Shown here: positions 7,907-16,919 of the stretch, one piece after another | Numbering within the stretch: position 1 is the first letter of the stretch | Layout of the letters: the number at the start of each line of letters is the position of its first letter | Translations under genes and position numbers: made by a program | DNA from: Methanomassiliicoccaceae archaeon UBA537 | GTDB lineage: Archaea > Thermoplasmatota > Thermoplasmata > Methanomassiliicoccales > Methanomethylophilaceae | DNA length: 26,746 bases | Direction of reading: 5' to 3' | NCBI GenBank assembly: GCA_002504495.1 | Contig: DATC01000091.1 | Span: 9,950-36,695 of the forward strand | The notes under the pieces: generated by a model | The model's database searches: none | Told to the model about the DNA's origin: nothing | Seen by the model: only the letters and a program-made list of their open reading frames with translations

Positions 7907-10609
7907 ATGGTAGCGACCAAACTGATAGCGGTCCTCCTGGTGGCGGTCGTCGCCGTCGGGGGCGTATCCGCATGCATCGTCATCGGGAACGATGACGACA
8001 AGGGGCCGGACGTTCCGGATGTCCCCGATACGCCGGATCCCACCCCGGACACTCCCGATCCGAAACCAGATCCGAGCGGACCTACCGACCCGGACACCCC
8101 AGATGTCCCGGGTCCGTACGATCCGTCGACAGGTTCCGCAACCGACTGGAGCCAGTGGCTCGGAGGATTCGATTCTCCCGGCGTCTCGGATACGAAATCC
8201 CCCATAGCCAAGGAGGACATGAAGGAGGTATGGAAGGTCGTCGGGAAGGCCTCCGGTTCCATGAGCAGCTGGTACACTCCCGGTTCCGCGATATGCGTGG
8301 GCCAGTACACCTACTACTACAGTTCTCTCGATTTCAGCCTCCATCGCGTCGTCACCGCCACAGGCGAGGATGCGGGCTCGGTCGGCTGCCCGACGAGGCT
8401 CATGTACAACACGGCCCTGGCCTACGGGGACGACAAGATCTTCGTCCCCACCTTCCAGGACGCGTCCACCGTGGTCGTCGCATACGATGCGGAGACTCTC
8501 GAAAAGCTGTTCGTCACCGAACCGGTCTACGGCGGGCAGGTGCAGGGTCCGATCTCGTACAAGGACGGCAGGATATTCTTCGGGACCTATGCGGGCGACT
8601 ACGCCTGCTTCAGCTCCGAGGATCCCGATCCGAAGAGCTCCGATGAGGTCAGCCCCCTGCTGTGGAGCGTCGAGGGCAAGGGATGGTACAACGCCTCTCC
8701 CGCGTTCCTCGGGGACCTCTGCGTGATAGTGGAGAAGGGCTACGACAAGAACGGGGCGATCGCGTATCTGGTGGAGACCTCCACCGGGGCGATCGTCGAC
8801 ACGATGGAGTTCTACCGCGAGTACTGCGTATCCGCAGCGACGGCCTACGAGGGTCGCGTCTATATCGCCCTCAACGCGGTCTCGGACAAGACCCTGGAGG
8901 AGGTCAGCGACCAGACTCCGAAGACGTTGACCATCCACTCCTTCGAGATCGACGGCGGCTTCGTCGATTCTTCGGAGAAGGTCTGGAGATCGACTGCGAA
9001 GGGCGGAGGAACCCAGTCCATCCCGGTGATCTGGAACGACCGCCTGTACATAGGCGGGGGCGGAAGCGTCATGGGATCGAACGAGCCGTTCCATGTCATA
9101 GACATCCTCTCCGACGGAACGATGAGGAGCGCCTACTCCGTCGATATCAAGACCAAGAGCACGCCGACCCTCACCATCGGATACTCCGGAGCCGTGTACA
9201 TCTACGTCATCGAGTACGGCCATGTCTTCGAAGGCGAGGACGAGGAGAGCACCAACGGGACCGCGGACGTGGTATGCCTTCGCGACAGGCCCGGCCAGAA
9301 GAGCGGAGACGTCGTGTTCAGGGTGACGCCCTCCGTTCCTCAGTTCGCATACCAGAGCATCGCGATATCCTCGGACGGGTACATCCTCGTGAGGAACGAC
9401 AGCACCCTGTTCTGCTACGGGCCCGGGAAGGTCGATCCTGCGAAGGATCTCATAGATGAGATCGAGTCCGCGATCGACAGGGCGAACAGCAAGAAGGCCA
9501 CTCCTGCGGACGCGCCCAGGATAGAGGAGCGCTACGCTTCTCTCACAGATGACGGGAAGGCGGCCGTATCCGACGCCTATGGCAGGTTCACGGCGCTCTA
9601 CCGCACCGTGACGTTCGACTACGGCACGGAACGCGTTGAGGCCCGCATCCTGAAGGGATGCACCGTCGCGCTACCTGAAGCCTCGCCGGACGGGCGCATC
9701 ATCTCGGGATGGACATGCGACGGGAAGTCTTGGGACTTCACCGACCGCGTATCCGGCGACATGGTGCTGGATGCCGTCTACGCGTCCGTCGCGACGGTCA
9801 CTCTGGATCCGTCCAACGGCTCCGCGAAGAGCTCTGTCGCCGTCGTCAAGGGCGGAATCATGGGATTCGTCTCCGATCCGGTCCGCGAGGGATACACCTT
9901 CGGCGGATGGTTCTCCGGCGACACGGAGTACACGCCGCAGTATAGCAGGGTCGATTCCGATATCGCGCTGACGGCGCGCTGGCTCAAGAACAGCACCATA
10001 TCCTTCGATTCCGACGGAGGCTCGTCGGCCTCCTCCATGGAGGCGGTCTACGGGAAGCCCGTAGGGAAGCTTCCTACCGTCAAGAAGTCCGGATCCTCGT
10101 TCCTCGGATGGTTCTACGGAGACGAGCGCTACACCGAGGACACGATATACCTCCTCGAGCAGAGCATCGTTCTGAAGGCGCATTGGGATGTCAACAAGGA
10201 GGGATCCGTAGAGGCGGGCAAGGGCGTTTCCGTGAAGGGGGCCCTGCCGGCCGATGCGGAGGCGGACATCATTCATAAGAAGAACGTCGAGACCACGTCT
10301 ACGAAATCGATCAGGGAAGCCGCAGGCAACGAGAATGTGGATATCTTCATGCTCAGCCTCAGCGGCGACGGCATAGACGGGACTCAGAGGTTCACGCTCG
10401 TCATCGATATGGATTCCTCGATGAACGGCAGGCAGGTGAACGCGTACTTCTACATGGGCTCGACTTCGAAGGTCCTCAAGGTCGAGGGCACCGTCGCGGA
10501 CGGGAAGTTGGAGTTTGAATTCAATGGAATAACCTCTTCCAAGGGCGTACAGGTCGATTTCGGCCTGACGGCAGGAACAGGATTGGCTGAAAGGTTTGTG
10601 ATAGCATGA
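7907..10609 (+). CDS. PQQ-like propeller lipoprotein-like protein with InlB repeats
   Basis: 900 aa. The N-terminal hydrophobic segment ends in VSAC, a plausible lipobox, then a Pro-Asp linker (about residues 33-75). Residues about 80-505 form a PQQ/WD-like beta-propeller (repeated strands such as DDKIFVPTF, DGRIFFGTY, NDRLYIGGG). A short helical segment (505-560) follows, then three InlB/Listeria-Bacteroides-type repeats about 565-760 (REGYTFGGWFSGD, SSFLGWFYGD) and a C-terminal beta domain to 900. It is first in the operon; its TGA overlaps the next ATG (ATGA). Likely an extracytoplasmic ligand-binding or scaffold protein. A surface propeller lipoprotein beside a BtuFCD-type transporter recalls Bacteroides BtuG, but that is analogy only. 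No Arg codon is CGA. Confidence 0.88.
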   Translation: MVATKLIAVLLVAVVAVGGVSACIVIGNDDDKGPDVPDVPDTPDPTPDTPDPKPDPSGPTDPDTPDVPGPYDPSTGSATDWSQWLGGFDSPGVSDTKSPIAKEDMKEVWKVVGKASGSMSSWYTPGSAICVGQYTYYYSSLDFSLHRVVTATGEDAGSVGCPTRLMYNTALAYGDDKIFVPTFQDASTVVVAYDAETLEKLFVTEPVYGGQVQGPISYKDGRIFFGTYAGDYACFSSEDPDPKSSDEVSPLLWSVEGKGWYNASPAFLGDLCVIVEKGYDKNGAIAYLVETSTGAIVDTMEFYREYCVSAATAYEGRVYIALNAVSDKTLEEVSDQTPKTLTIHSFEIDGGFVDSSEKVWRSTAKGGGTQSIPVIWNDRLYIGGGGSVMGSNEPFHVIDILSDGTMRSAYSVDIKTKSTPTLTIGYSGAVYIYVIEYGHVFEGEDEESTNGTADVVCLRDRPGQKSGDVVFRVTPSVPQFAYQSIAISSDGYILVRNDSTLFCYGPGKVDPAKDLIDEIESAIDRANSKKATPADAPRIEERYASLTDDGKAAVSDAYGRFTALYRTVTFDYGTERVEARILKGCTVALPEASPDGRIISGWTCDGKSWDFTDRVSGDMVLDAVYASVATVTLDPSNGSAKSSVAVVKGGIMGFVSDPVREGYTFGGWFSGDTEYTPQYSRVDSDIALTARWLKNSTISFDSDGGSSASSMEAVYGKPVGKLPTVKKSGSSFLGWFYGDERYTEDTIYLLEQSIVLKAHWDVNKEGSVEAGKGVSVKGALPADAEADIIHKKNVETTSTKSIREAAGNENVDIFMLSLSGDGIDGTQRFTLVIDMDSSMNGRQVNAYFYMGSTSKVLKVEGTVADGKLEFEFNGITSSKGVQVDFGLTAGTGLAERFVIA
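8005..8135 (+). repeat. Pro-Asp (PDxPD) linker repeat
   Basis: Short in-frame repeats encode PDVPD, PDTPD and related units directly after the lipobox, giving a stiff acidic spacer between membrane and propeller. The next gene carries the same kind of linker in the same position. Confidence 0.75.
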
Positions 10610-11712
10610 GCAAAGCGATAATCGCGATATTGGCCGTCGTGCTCGTCGCGGCGGCCGCCGGAGCGGTCGTACTGGCCTCCGGCGACGGAGGCTCGGACGA
10701 GCCCGGTACTCCGGACGTTCCGGACACTCCCGATACACCGGATACACCAGATACACCGGACCAACCGGACACTCCCGATACACCGGATCAGCCTGACAAG
10801 CCCGATACTCCCGTGACGCCCGACACGCCCGACGATCCCGCCAAGTCCTACAAGGCCACGGTCTGGTTCGATTCGGGCAGCACCCCTGTCGATTCGACAG
10901 GAGAGGGTTCCACGGTGATCGATATCGTGAAGGCGGCGTATCCGGATCACGACATCGTCGTGATGGCCAACGGGAACATAGGCTCGATAGACGGCACCGG
11001 GAACAAGACCAACGAACGTTGGGTGATCTTCGTATGGGAGTCGTACAAGGGATGGGTCGTGTACAACAGCCAGGAAGTCTTCGACGGCATGGTCCTCGCC
11101 GTCAAGTACTCGGAGCGCACCAAGACCACTGATGGCACCGTAGAGTACGAGAAGCCGGAGATGGAGATCAAACAGAGGGCGTATTTCTTCATCCGCATGT
11201 CCGAGCAGCTCGATTCCACGGAATGGCTCAAGAAGCTTCCTCTCACGGAAGAGGAGAAGAAGGAAGGCTTCTGGATCGCGGGCGAGGGGACGAATCCCAA
11301 CGAGGCCCTGGCCGATGCGGTTCTCTCTGCATTCTTCCCCGATTCGAAGATCGAGGTCAGTTCCGGCGACAGCGAGAAAGGCCATTATATAGAGTATATC
11401 GTGGACGGCGAGAAGGGATTCTTCAAGTACGGTACGTCCTCCGACATGTACGGCTGGTTCGTATCGTTTTTGGGGCTGACCGACGAGGATATGGGCGGAG
11501 GTTTATGGAGATACTGGGTGCAGTATTCCTACAACAAGGATGCCAAGACCGATGATAATCCCGATTCTTGGGATTTCAATCAGCTGTCTTTCGGACAGTA
11601 TGATTTGTCGAAGTACCATTATTTCGCATTGATCAGAATGATCACGACCGAGGATGGAACGGATACCTACATCCCGACGCCGTCCACGATCCCAGAGAGC
11701 ATGAAGAAGTGA
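10606..11712 (+). CDS. Membrane-anchored protein with two DUF4430 domains
   Basis: 368 aa. A hydrophobic N-terminus (residues 2-24) without a clear cleavage site probably anchors it outside the membrane. A Pro-Asp-Thr linker runs to about residue 80. Domain one (about 82-174) has the DUF4430 pattern: a start such as ATVWFDSG, a helix IDIVKAAY, and paired Trp strands (WVIFVWESYKGWVVY). Domain two (about 186-355) resembles the domain of the 5177-7735 protein (LWRYWVQY, FNQLSFGQY). DUF4430 is classed with the C-terminal domain of transcobalamin/intrinsic factor; cobalamin or another ligand is therefore conceivable but not shown. The start overlaps the upstream stop (ATGA) and it lies four bases before the solute-binding-protein gene. 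Ends in TGA. Confidence 0.87.
   Translation: MSKAIIAILAVVLVAAAAGAVVLASGDGGSDEPGTPDVPDTPDTPDTPDTPDQPDTPDTPDQPDKPDTPVTPDTPDDPAKSYKATVWFDSGSTPVDSTGEGSTVIDIVKAAYPDHDIVVMANGNIGSIDGTGNKTNERWVIFVWESYKGWVVYNSQEVFDGMVLAVKYSERTKTTDGTVEYEKPEMEIKQRAYFFIRMSEQLDSTEWLKKLPLTEEEKKEGFWIAGEGTNPNEALADAVLSAFFPDSKIEVSSGDSEKGHYIEYIVDGEKGFFKYGTSSDMYGWFVSFLGLTDEDMGGGLWRYWVQYSYNKDAKTDDNPDSWDFNQLSFGQYDLSKYHYFALIRMITTEDGTDTYIPTPSTIPESMKK
10702..10839 (+). repeat. Pro-Asp-Thr tandem repeat (PDTPD)
   Basis: A run of codons for PDTPD, PDQPD and PDKPD follows the N-terminal anchor. At DNA level it is an imperfect microsatellite (CCGGACACTCCCGATACACC-like units), so copy number may vary between strains and assembly may be unreliable here. 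Confidence 0.8.
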
Positions 11713-11716
11713 TCGG

Positions 11717-13096
11717 ATGGACCAGATCCGCATCAAGCTCGTCATATCCGCCGTCCTGATCGCGGCCGTCGTCGCCATAGTCCCTTTCGTCGGCACCACC
11801 GAGGCCGAGGGGGACTCCGTCGAGGGCATGATGATCGATTTCGGCTACTGGGAGGTGGATTGGATCGAGATGACGTTCCTCGACGGGATGGACGGATACG
11901 ATGCGCTGAGGGCGGCCTGCGACATCAGAGGGTACGACCTGGTGTTCCGCGACGACGGCACCCTGTACTCGGTGAACGGGCAGTCGGATCTGGGGAACGT
12001 CTCATGGGGGATGTACGTCCTCGACGAGGAGGGGGACTGGGTCTCGGCCGATCCCCTGACGACGCAGGCCGTCGACCACCGCCTCCTCTGCTTCGCCCGC
12101 GCCGGCGGAGCGGACACGGTCATGCCCGGAACGGATGCGACCGGTTTCGGGTACTACAGCTATGCGGACGACGGTGCATCCGTCTCCACCGGCGAGCCGC
12201 TCAGGATAGTGACGCTCGCCCCCTCCGTCACCGAGACGCTCTGCGCCGTAGGCGGAGAGGACCTGATCATAGGGACCGACCTCTACAGCGACTATCCGCA
12301 ATCCATAGTGGACGGCCGCGAGGACGGCAGCATAGCCGTCACCGGAGGATACACCGATCCCAACTACGAGTATATCGTCAGACTGGATCCGGACATCGTC
12401 TTCTGCGACGGAGGCGCCGGGGAGCATCTCTCCATGGCGGACAAGTTGAGGAAGTCCGGCATAGACTGCGTGGTGCTCTACAACTGCACCGCGGTGGACA
12501 CGCTCTACCGCAACATGTGGATCGCGGCTGCCGCCATAGGGATGTCGGAGAACGCGAGATCGGAGATAAACTCCATACGCGGCACCATCGACGAGGTCTC
12601 GGGCCTCGCCGGCATGACCAACCAGAGGATCTTCTCCGCCCTGTCCGCGGATCCGTCCCCCTGGACCACCGGCTCGCTCACCTACCTCTCCGACATCGTC
12701 GCGCTGTGCGGCGGGAAGAACATCTTCGACGGGCAGTCGTCCGGATGGTTCATGGTGTCCAAGGAGCAGATCTACAAGAAGCAGCCCCAGGTCATCATCA
12801 TAATGCGCACCGAGGAGGTGAGCACCCAGGAGGAGTACCGGGCGATACTGGATTCGCTGGACCCGCTGTGGAAGCAGACTCCGGCGTACGAGGACGGCAG
12901 GGTCTTCGTGTTCTCGGGAGCCGCGTCCGACATCCTCCAGAGGCCGGGCCCGAGGCTCGCGGAGGCGGCGGAGCTCATCTGCAAGTGCCTGAATCCGGAG
13001 GCGTTCCTCAAGGTCGATCCCATGGACACGGTCCCGCCGTACTTCGGAGACGACTACTCCATGTATCTGACGCATCAGAGGGGGGCGTCCGCATGA
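11717..13096 (+). CDS. DUF4430-fused ABC transporter solute-binding protein (BtuF/FecB-like)
   Basis: 459 aa. A signal peptide covers residues 1 to about 32. Residues about 36-140 form a DUF4430-like domain (MMIDFGYWEVDWIEM, YDALRAACDIRGYDLVF, SWGMYVLDEEGDW). Residues about 160-440 are a Peripla_BP_2 cluster A-II fold: the opening RIVTLAPSVTETL, GGYTDPNYEYIVRLDPDIVF, and the BtuF-like QRPGPRLAEAAELI near the end. It should deliver a metal chelate (cobalamin, siderophore or heme) to the permease encoded downstream. Fusion of a transcobalamin-C-like domain to the binding protein is unusual and favours a corrinoid in my reading, as inference. No C-terminal anchor is seen. It starts five bases after the previous stop and ends TGA in an ATGA overlap. 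Confidence 0.9.
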   Translation: MDQIRIKLVISAVLIAAVVAIVPFVGTTEAEGDSVEGMMIDFGYWEVDWIEMTFLDGMDGYDALRAACDIRGYDLVFRDDGTLYSVNGQSDLGNVSWGMYVLDEEGDWVSADPLTTQAVDHRLLCFARAGGADTVMPGTDATGFGYYSYADDGASVSTGEPLRIVTLAPSVTETLCAVGGEDLIIGTDLYSDYPQSIVDGREDGSIAVTGGYTDPNYEYIVRLDPDIVFCDGGAGEHLSMADKLRKSGIDCVVLYNCTAVDTLYRNMWIAAAAIGMSENARSEINSIRGTIDEVSGLAGMTNQRIFSALSADPSPWTTGSLTYLSDIVALCGGKNIFDGQSSGWFMVSKEQIYKKQPQVIIIMRTEEVSTQEEYRAILDSLDPLWKQTPAYEDGRVFVFSGAASDILQRPGPRLAEAAELICKCLNPEAFLKVDPMDTVPPYFGDDYSMYLTHQRGASA

Positions 13097-14985
13097 GGCG
13101 CTCGATCGCGATATCGCTGCTCCTCCTGACGGTGCTCCTCGTCGCGGTCCCGCAGGCGGATGCGGACGAGGGCAACAGGATGCTCCTGGACTACGGCAAC
13201 GGGGAGACCGTCTGGCTCTCCGCCGGCGACGGAACCTGTTTGGATTCGGCATGCGCCGCTCTGGAGGCCGCCGGCATTGCATTCGAGCTCTCCGACGGAC
13301 GCTTCGTCTCCATCGGAGGGATGGTCGTCCGCAGCGTAGGCTCCCAGGAGTGCTCCTGGAGGCTGTACCTGTGGGACGGCTCCGCCTGGATCCATTCCGA
13401 AGGCTTCTCCGATTCCGTGATCGGGCCGTTCGCGATCGCGTTCTATCCCGACGGGACCATCGTACCCGCGGAGACTCCCGACGAGCCGGAGGCCTGGACC
13501 TCCGTCCGCGGCGATTCCGCCTCCACGGGCATATCCGGGTCCTACGGGACCGAGTCCCCCGCCGTTCCCATCGAGTGGTACAGGACCTACACCACAGGAT
13601 ACGTGGACTCCTCCATAATCTCGGCGGGACGCCTCCTGTACCACACCACCGGGGGCGACTTCTACGGTACGGGCACGAACAAGATGCCCTGGGTCTACTG
13701 CATCGACCGCTACACCGGCGAGGAGGTCTGGAGCTACATGTTCCGCCTCGGGCAGGGATACGAGGTCACATCCCCCCTCGTCGTCGGGGACATGCTGGTG
13801 GTCACGGCCACCAACTGGGACGTCTATCTGTTCGACCGCTACACCGGCGAGCTGTACGATACGCTCGTCCTGGAGCAGAAGTATCCGTACAAGGAGAACG
13901 GGGACGTCGCATGGGAGGGCCGCACGTTCTTCACCGGAGCGACCACCCCCGTTTACGACTCCGGCGCGATCTACTTCGGAATCGCCGACGGCAGGATCGC
14001 CGCCTACGGGATAGAGACGGATACGACCGGAGGGAAGCGCACATCCCAACTGGTGCCCCTGTGGGAGCATACGCCGTCCTCGGAGACGATCGACGGGAAG
14101 TACGCTGGAACGAGAGGATGCTACTACTACCACGCCCCCGTGATATCCGATGCGGACGGCAGGAGGGTGCTGTTCATCGGAAGCTACGAGGGATACGTCC
14201 ATGCATTGGACGCCTCCACCGGCGAGGAGATATGGGTTCAGAGGATGATAGACCTCGGCGAAGGGAACTCCATGGTCCCGAACACGCCCGGGTCGGTCGC
14301 ATCCATCGCCGTCACCTCGGACGGGAGGCTCCTGGTCACCTGCACCGACGGGGCCATGAGTCCCGAGTACGGCTCGATCATGTGCGTGGACGCCTCCACG
14401 GGAAGGGGTCCCGACGGGACCGACTGCTACTGGAGATACACCCTCCTCGCAGGCGCCCCCGTAGCCGTCGACGGCGGATTCTACTGCACCGCGTCCCTCT
14501 CGTACCGCGGGGACAAGGAGCTTCCCACCGCGGACGGAGGAACCATGGAGGCCGTCTCCGGCGTGTACAGGTTCGATTACGACGGCCGCGTCGTGTGGTG
14601 CACTCCCGCATCGCAGACCGTGAAGGCGTTCATGACCCTGGCCGACGGGGTCCTGTACACCAACGACTACAGCGCGGGGACGTTCTACCCCCAGGGTGGA
14701 GGAGTCACCGCCTACTCCGCGGAGGACGGCAGGCAGATCTGGAAGATCAGGCTGGAGCCGTACTCCGAGGGATCCTACTCCATGGTGGCCCCCACCGTGA
14801 TCGACGGCAGGATCTACGTCGGCAACGACTACGGCGCCGTGTACTGCATCTCCGAGGTGCAGGGCAAGGCCTGGGGGGACGAAGGCGAGCTGGAGGTCGA
14901 ATCCGCCGGCTTCAGGGACTGGTCGTGGGCGGCCCTGGTCGTCGTGGCGATCCTGAGCATCTATCTGCTCTACAGATTCTATCGA
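13093..14985 (+). CDS. DUF4430 + PQQ-like beta-propeller membrane protein, ending in CGA
   Basis: 630 aa if CGA at 14983-14985 is the stop. A signal peptide (1-25) is followed by a DUF4430-like domain about 33-130 (MLLDYGNGETVW, LDSACAALEAAGIAFEL, SWRLYLWDGSAWIHSE) closely parallel to the N-terminus of the preceding binding protein. A PQQ-like propeller spans about 137-600 with classic repeats (YCIDRYTGEEVWSY, VHALDASTGEEIW, AYSAEDGRQIWKI). A single C-terminal membrane helix at about 607-630 ends LLYRFY. In the standard code the frame runs to TGA at 15261, adding an Arg-rich tail and overlapping the permease gene by 266 nt. Read with CGA as stop, the gene ends 10 nt before the permease ATG, and a GAGGT ribosome site straddles the junction. 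About 30 earlier Arg codons include no CGA. Confidence 0.85.
14983..14985 (+). other. CGA codon at gene end (proposed stop)
   Basis: First in-frame CGA of the DUF4430-propeller gene, directly after the C-terminal membrane helix and 10 nt before the permease ATG at 14996. The GA of CGA is part of the GAGGT ribosome-binding site. Confidence 0.8.
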
Positions 14986-14995
14986 GGTTGGATCA

Positions 14996-16135
14996 ATGGA
15001 AGAGGAAGGAAGAGGGGCGATCGGACGGATGAGGAGAGGCGTCCGCGGACTCCGCAAGGACATGGAGTTCGCGGACGATCCGGATTCCGGAGGTGTCGCC
15101 CGCAAGAAGAGGAGGTTCGCCGCCATCGTGACGTTCGGCGTCGTGATGTCGGCGATAGTGTTCCTGGCGTCCATATCGATATCGTCGGGAGGAGTCGTCA
15201 CCGTATGGGAGGCCGTGTCGTCCATGATATCCGCCATCGAGAAGGGCGGCCAGAATCTTGACACGGTGGAGAACTACATCTACCACGCCAGGCTGCCGCG
15301 CTCGATCGCGGCGGTGGCCGTCGGAGCGGGACTGGCCATAGCCGGGTGCATGTACCAGGCCATCATCAGGAACCCTCTGGTGGACCCGTACATCACCGGG
15401 GTGTCGTCCGGAGCGGGCTGCCTGGCGATAGCGGTCTCCGCCGTCGGGGTCTCCATACCCTTCGTCAGCGAGAACTCGCTGTACCTGATCCCCGTGGCGG
15501 CCATCATCGGAGGCCTCGTGGCCTTCGCCATAACGATGTCGGTCGCCGAAGGGTCCGGAGGCTCCACGACCAACTACATCCTGGCCGGAGTGATCGTCGG
15601 ATTCGCGTTCTCGTCCGTACAGACGATATTCCTGACGCTGGACAAGGGCAATCTGACGGATTCCATGTGGTGGCTCTACGGTTCGTTCTCGCAGATCACC
15701 TGGGAGAACGCGTTCCTGGTATTCGTGCCGGCGATGGGCATAGCCCTGGTCGCCATGGTATGGGCCAGGGAGTTCAACCTGTTCTCCATGGGCGAGGAGC
15801 AGGCGAAGCAGCTGGGGCTCAACGTGAGGAGGTTCAAGTGCGCGATGATGGTCATCGCCTCGGTTCTCACCGCCATATGCGTCGCTTTCGTGGGGATCAT
15901 AGGATTCGTCGGACTGGTCGTCCCGCACGCGTGCAGGATGGCCCTGGGCGCCGACCACAGGCTGATCATGCCCGCGTCCGTGGCGCTCGGCGCCATGCTC
16001 ATGCTGGTGGCCGACCTCATCTCCAGGACGGCGCTGTCTCCGCTGGAGCTCCCTGTCGGAGCGATAACAGCGATGATCGGGACCCCGGTGTTCGCGTACA
16101 TGCTGATGAGGAGGGGGCGCGAGTACGATGTCCGA
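14996..16135 (+). CDS. ABC transporter permease, BtuC/FecCD family
   Basis: 379 aa, within the usual family length after an extra charged N-terminal segment of about 40 residues. Integral membrane protein with roughly ten helices. Family hallmarks are RLPRSIAAVAVGAGLAIAG followed by RNPLVDPYITGVSSGAG, the cytoplasmic GEEQAKQLGLNVRRFK loop, and GFVGLVVPHACRM, which contact the ATPase. It forms the channel for the cargo of the upstream binding protein: cobalamin, ferric siderophore or heme. The ATG at 14996 is chosen for GAGGT at 14984-14988; ATGs at 15029 and 15062 are alternatives. The end reads GTC-CGA-TGA: CGA at 16133-16135 directly before TGA at 16136-16138, so either code gives nearly the same product (380 aa if CGA is Arg). 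It overlaps the ATPase start by eight bases (eleven to the TGA). Confidence 0.93.
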
Positions 16136-16919
16136 TGATGCCATACTGAGGATACAGGGGCTGGTGAAGGACTTCGGGTCCTTCCGCGCCCTGGACGGCA
16201 TAGACCTGGAGCTGGGGAAGGGGAAGCTGGTCGGACTCATAGGCCCCAACGGCTGCGGCAAGTCCACCATGATGCGCTGCATATCCCGCATATACGACCC
16301 GACGTCCGGAAGCATCTTCGTGGACGGGGCCGACGTCACGTCGATGAAGCCCGCCGAGGTGGCCAAGACGGTGGCCACCGTTCCGGCCGAGCTCGGTCAG
16401 ACCTTCGGGATGACAGTCATGGACATGGTGGTCCTTGGCAGATATCCTTATGTGGACAGGCTCTGGTGGGAGTCCCCGGATGACGAGCGCATAACCCGCG
16501 AGGCCCTCAGGACCTTCGGCCTCGACGCCATACGCGACCGCCAGCTGTCGCTCTGCTCCTCGGGGGAGAGGCAGCGCGCGCTGATAGCGAAGGCCTATGT
16601 GCAGGAGCCCAAGCTGATGCTCGTCGACGAGCCGACGGCGCATCTCGACATGAAGTACAAGCTCCAGGTCATGGAGTATCTGAGGTCCATGTCCAGGTCC
16701 GACATGACCGTCCTGGTGGCCGAGCACGACATATCCCTTATGGCCAGGTACTGCGATGTGTGCGTCATAATGAAGAAGGGGCGGATAGTGACGATCGGGG
16801 ATCCGAAGAAAGTGATCGACGAGGATCTGATACGTGATGTGTACGAGGTGGAGGCCCGTGTGGGCCTGGATGCGGACGGGGAGATCTACGTCTTGCCGAA
16901 GAAGTACATAGAGGGACGA
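16128..16919 (+). CDS. ABC transporter ATP-binding protein (BtuD/FepC-like), ending in CGA
   Basis: 263 aa, the normal length for this family, if CGA at 16917-16919 is the stop. Walker A is GPNGCGKST (about residues 38-46). The signature is variant, CSSGERQRALIAKA in place of LSGGQ. Walker B is LMLVDEPTAHLD and the switch histidine is in VLVAEHD. It energises the permease encoded just upstream. With the standard code the frame runs on to TGA at 17345, adding an Arg/Ala/Pro-rich tail and overlapping the zinc-ribbon gene by 427 nt, which is not credible. With CGA as stop the junction is CGATG, a one-base overlap with the next ATG at 16919, the same geometry as TGATG at 23225-23229. Its other Arg codons (about 28) include no CGA before this point. 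Confidence 0.9.
16133..16135 (+). other. CGA directly before TGA at the permease end
   Basis: The only in-frame CGA in the permease gene is its last codon before TGA, giving CGATGA, which could act as tandem stops. Confidence 0.6.
16917..16919 (+). other. CGA codon at ATPase gene end (proposed stop, CGATG junction)
   Basis: First in-frame CGA of the ATPase gene. Its A is the first base of the next gene's ATG, so stop and start overlap by one base exactly as in a TGATG junction. Confidence 0.85.

Noticed and set aside
10702..10839. CRISPR-like or intergenic satellite array
   Set aside because: The short repeats stay in frame and encode a Pro-Asp linker; there are no unique spacers.
14996..15261. 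A -1 frameshift or sequencing indel before the TGA at 15030-15032 that would end the propeller gene in an ATGA overlap at 15029
   Set aside because: It explains only this one case, whereas a CGA stop explains seven gene ends with a single rule. The GAGGT site also points to 14996 and not 15029 as the permease start.
13075..15264. Long antisense open frame, and similar ones such as 21182-23080 and 7856-9223 on the minus strand
   Set aside because: They mirror GC-rich codon bias of recognised genes on the plus strand and show no protein-like domains.
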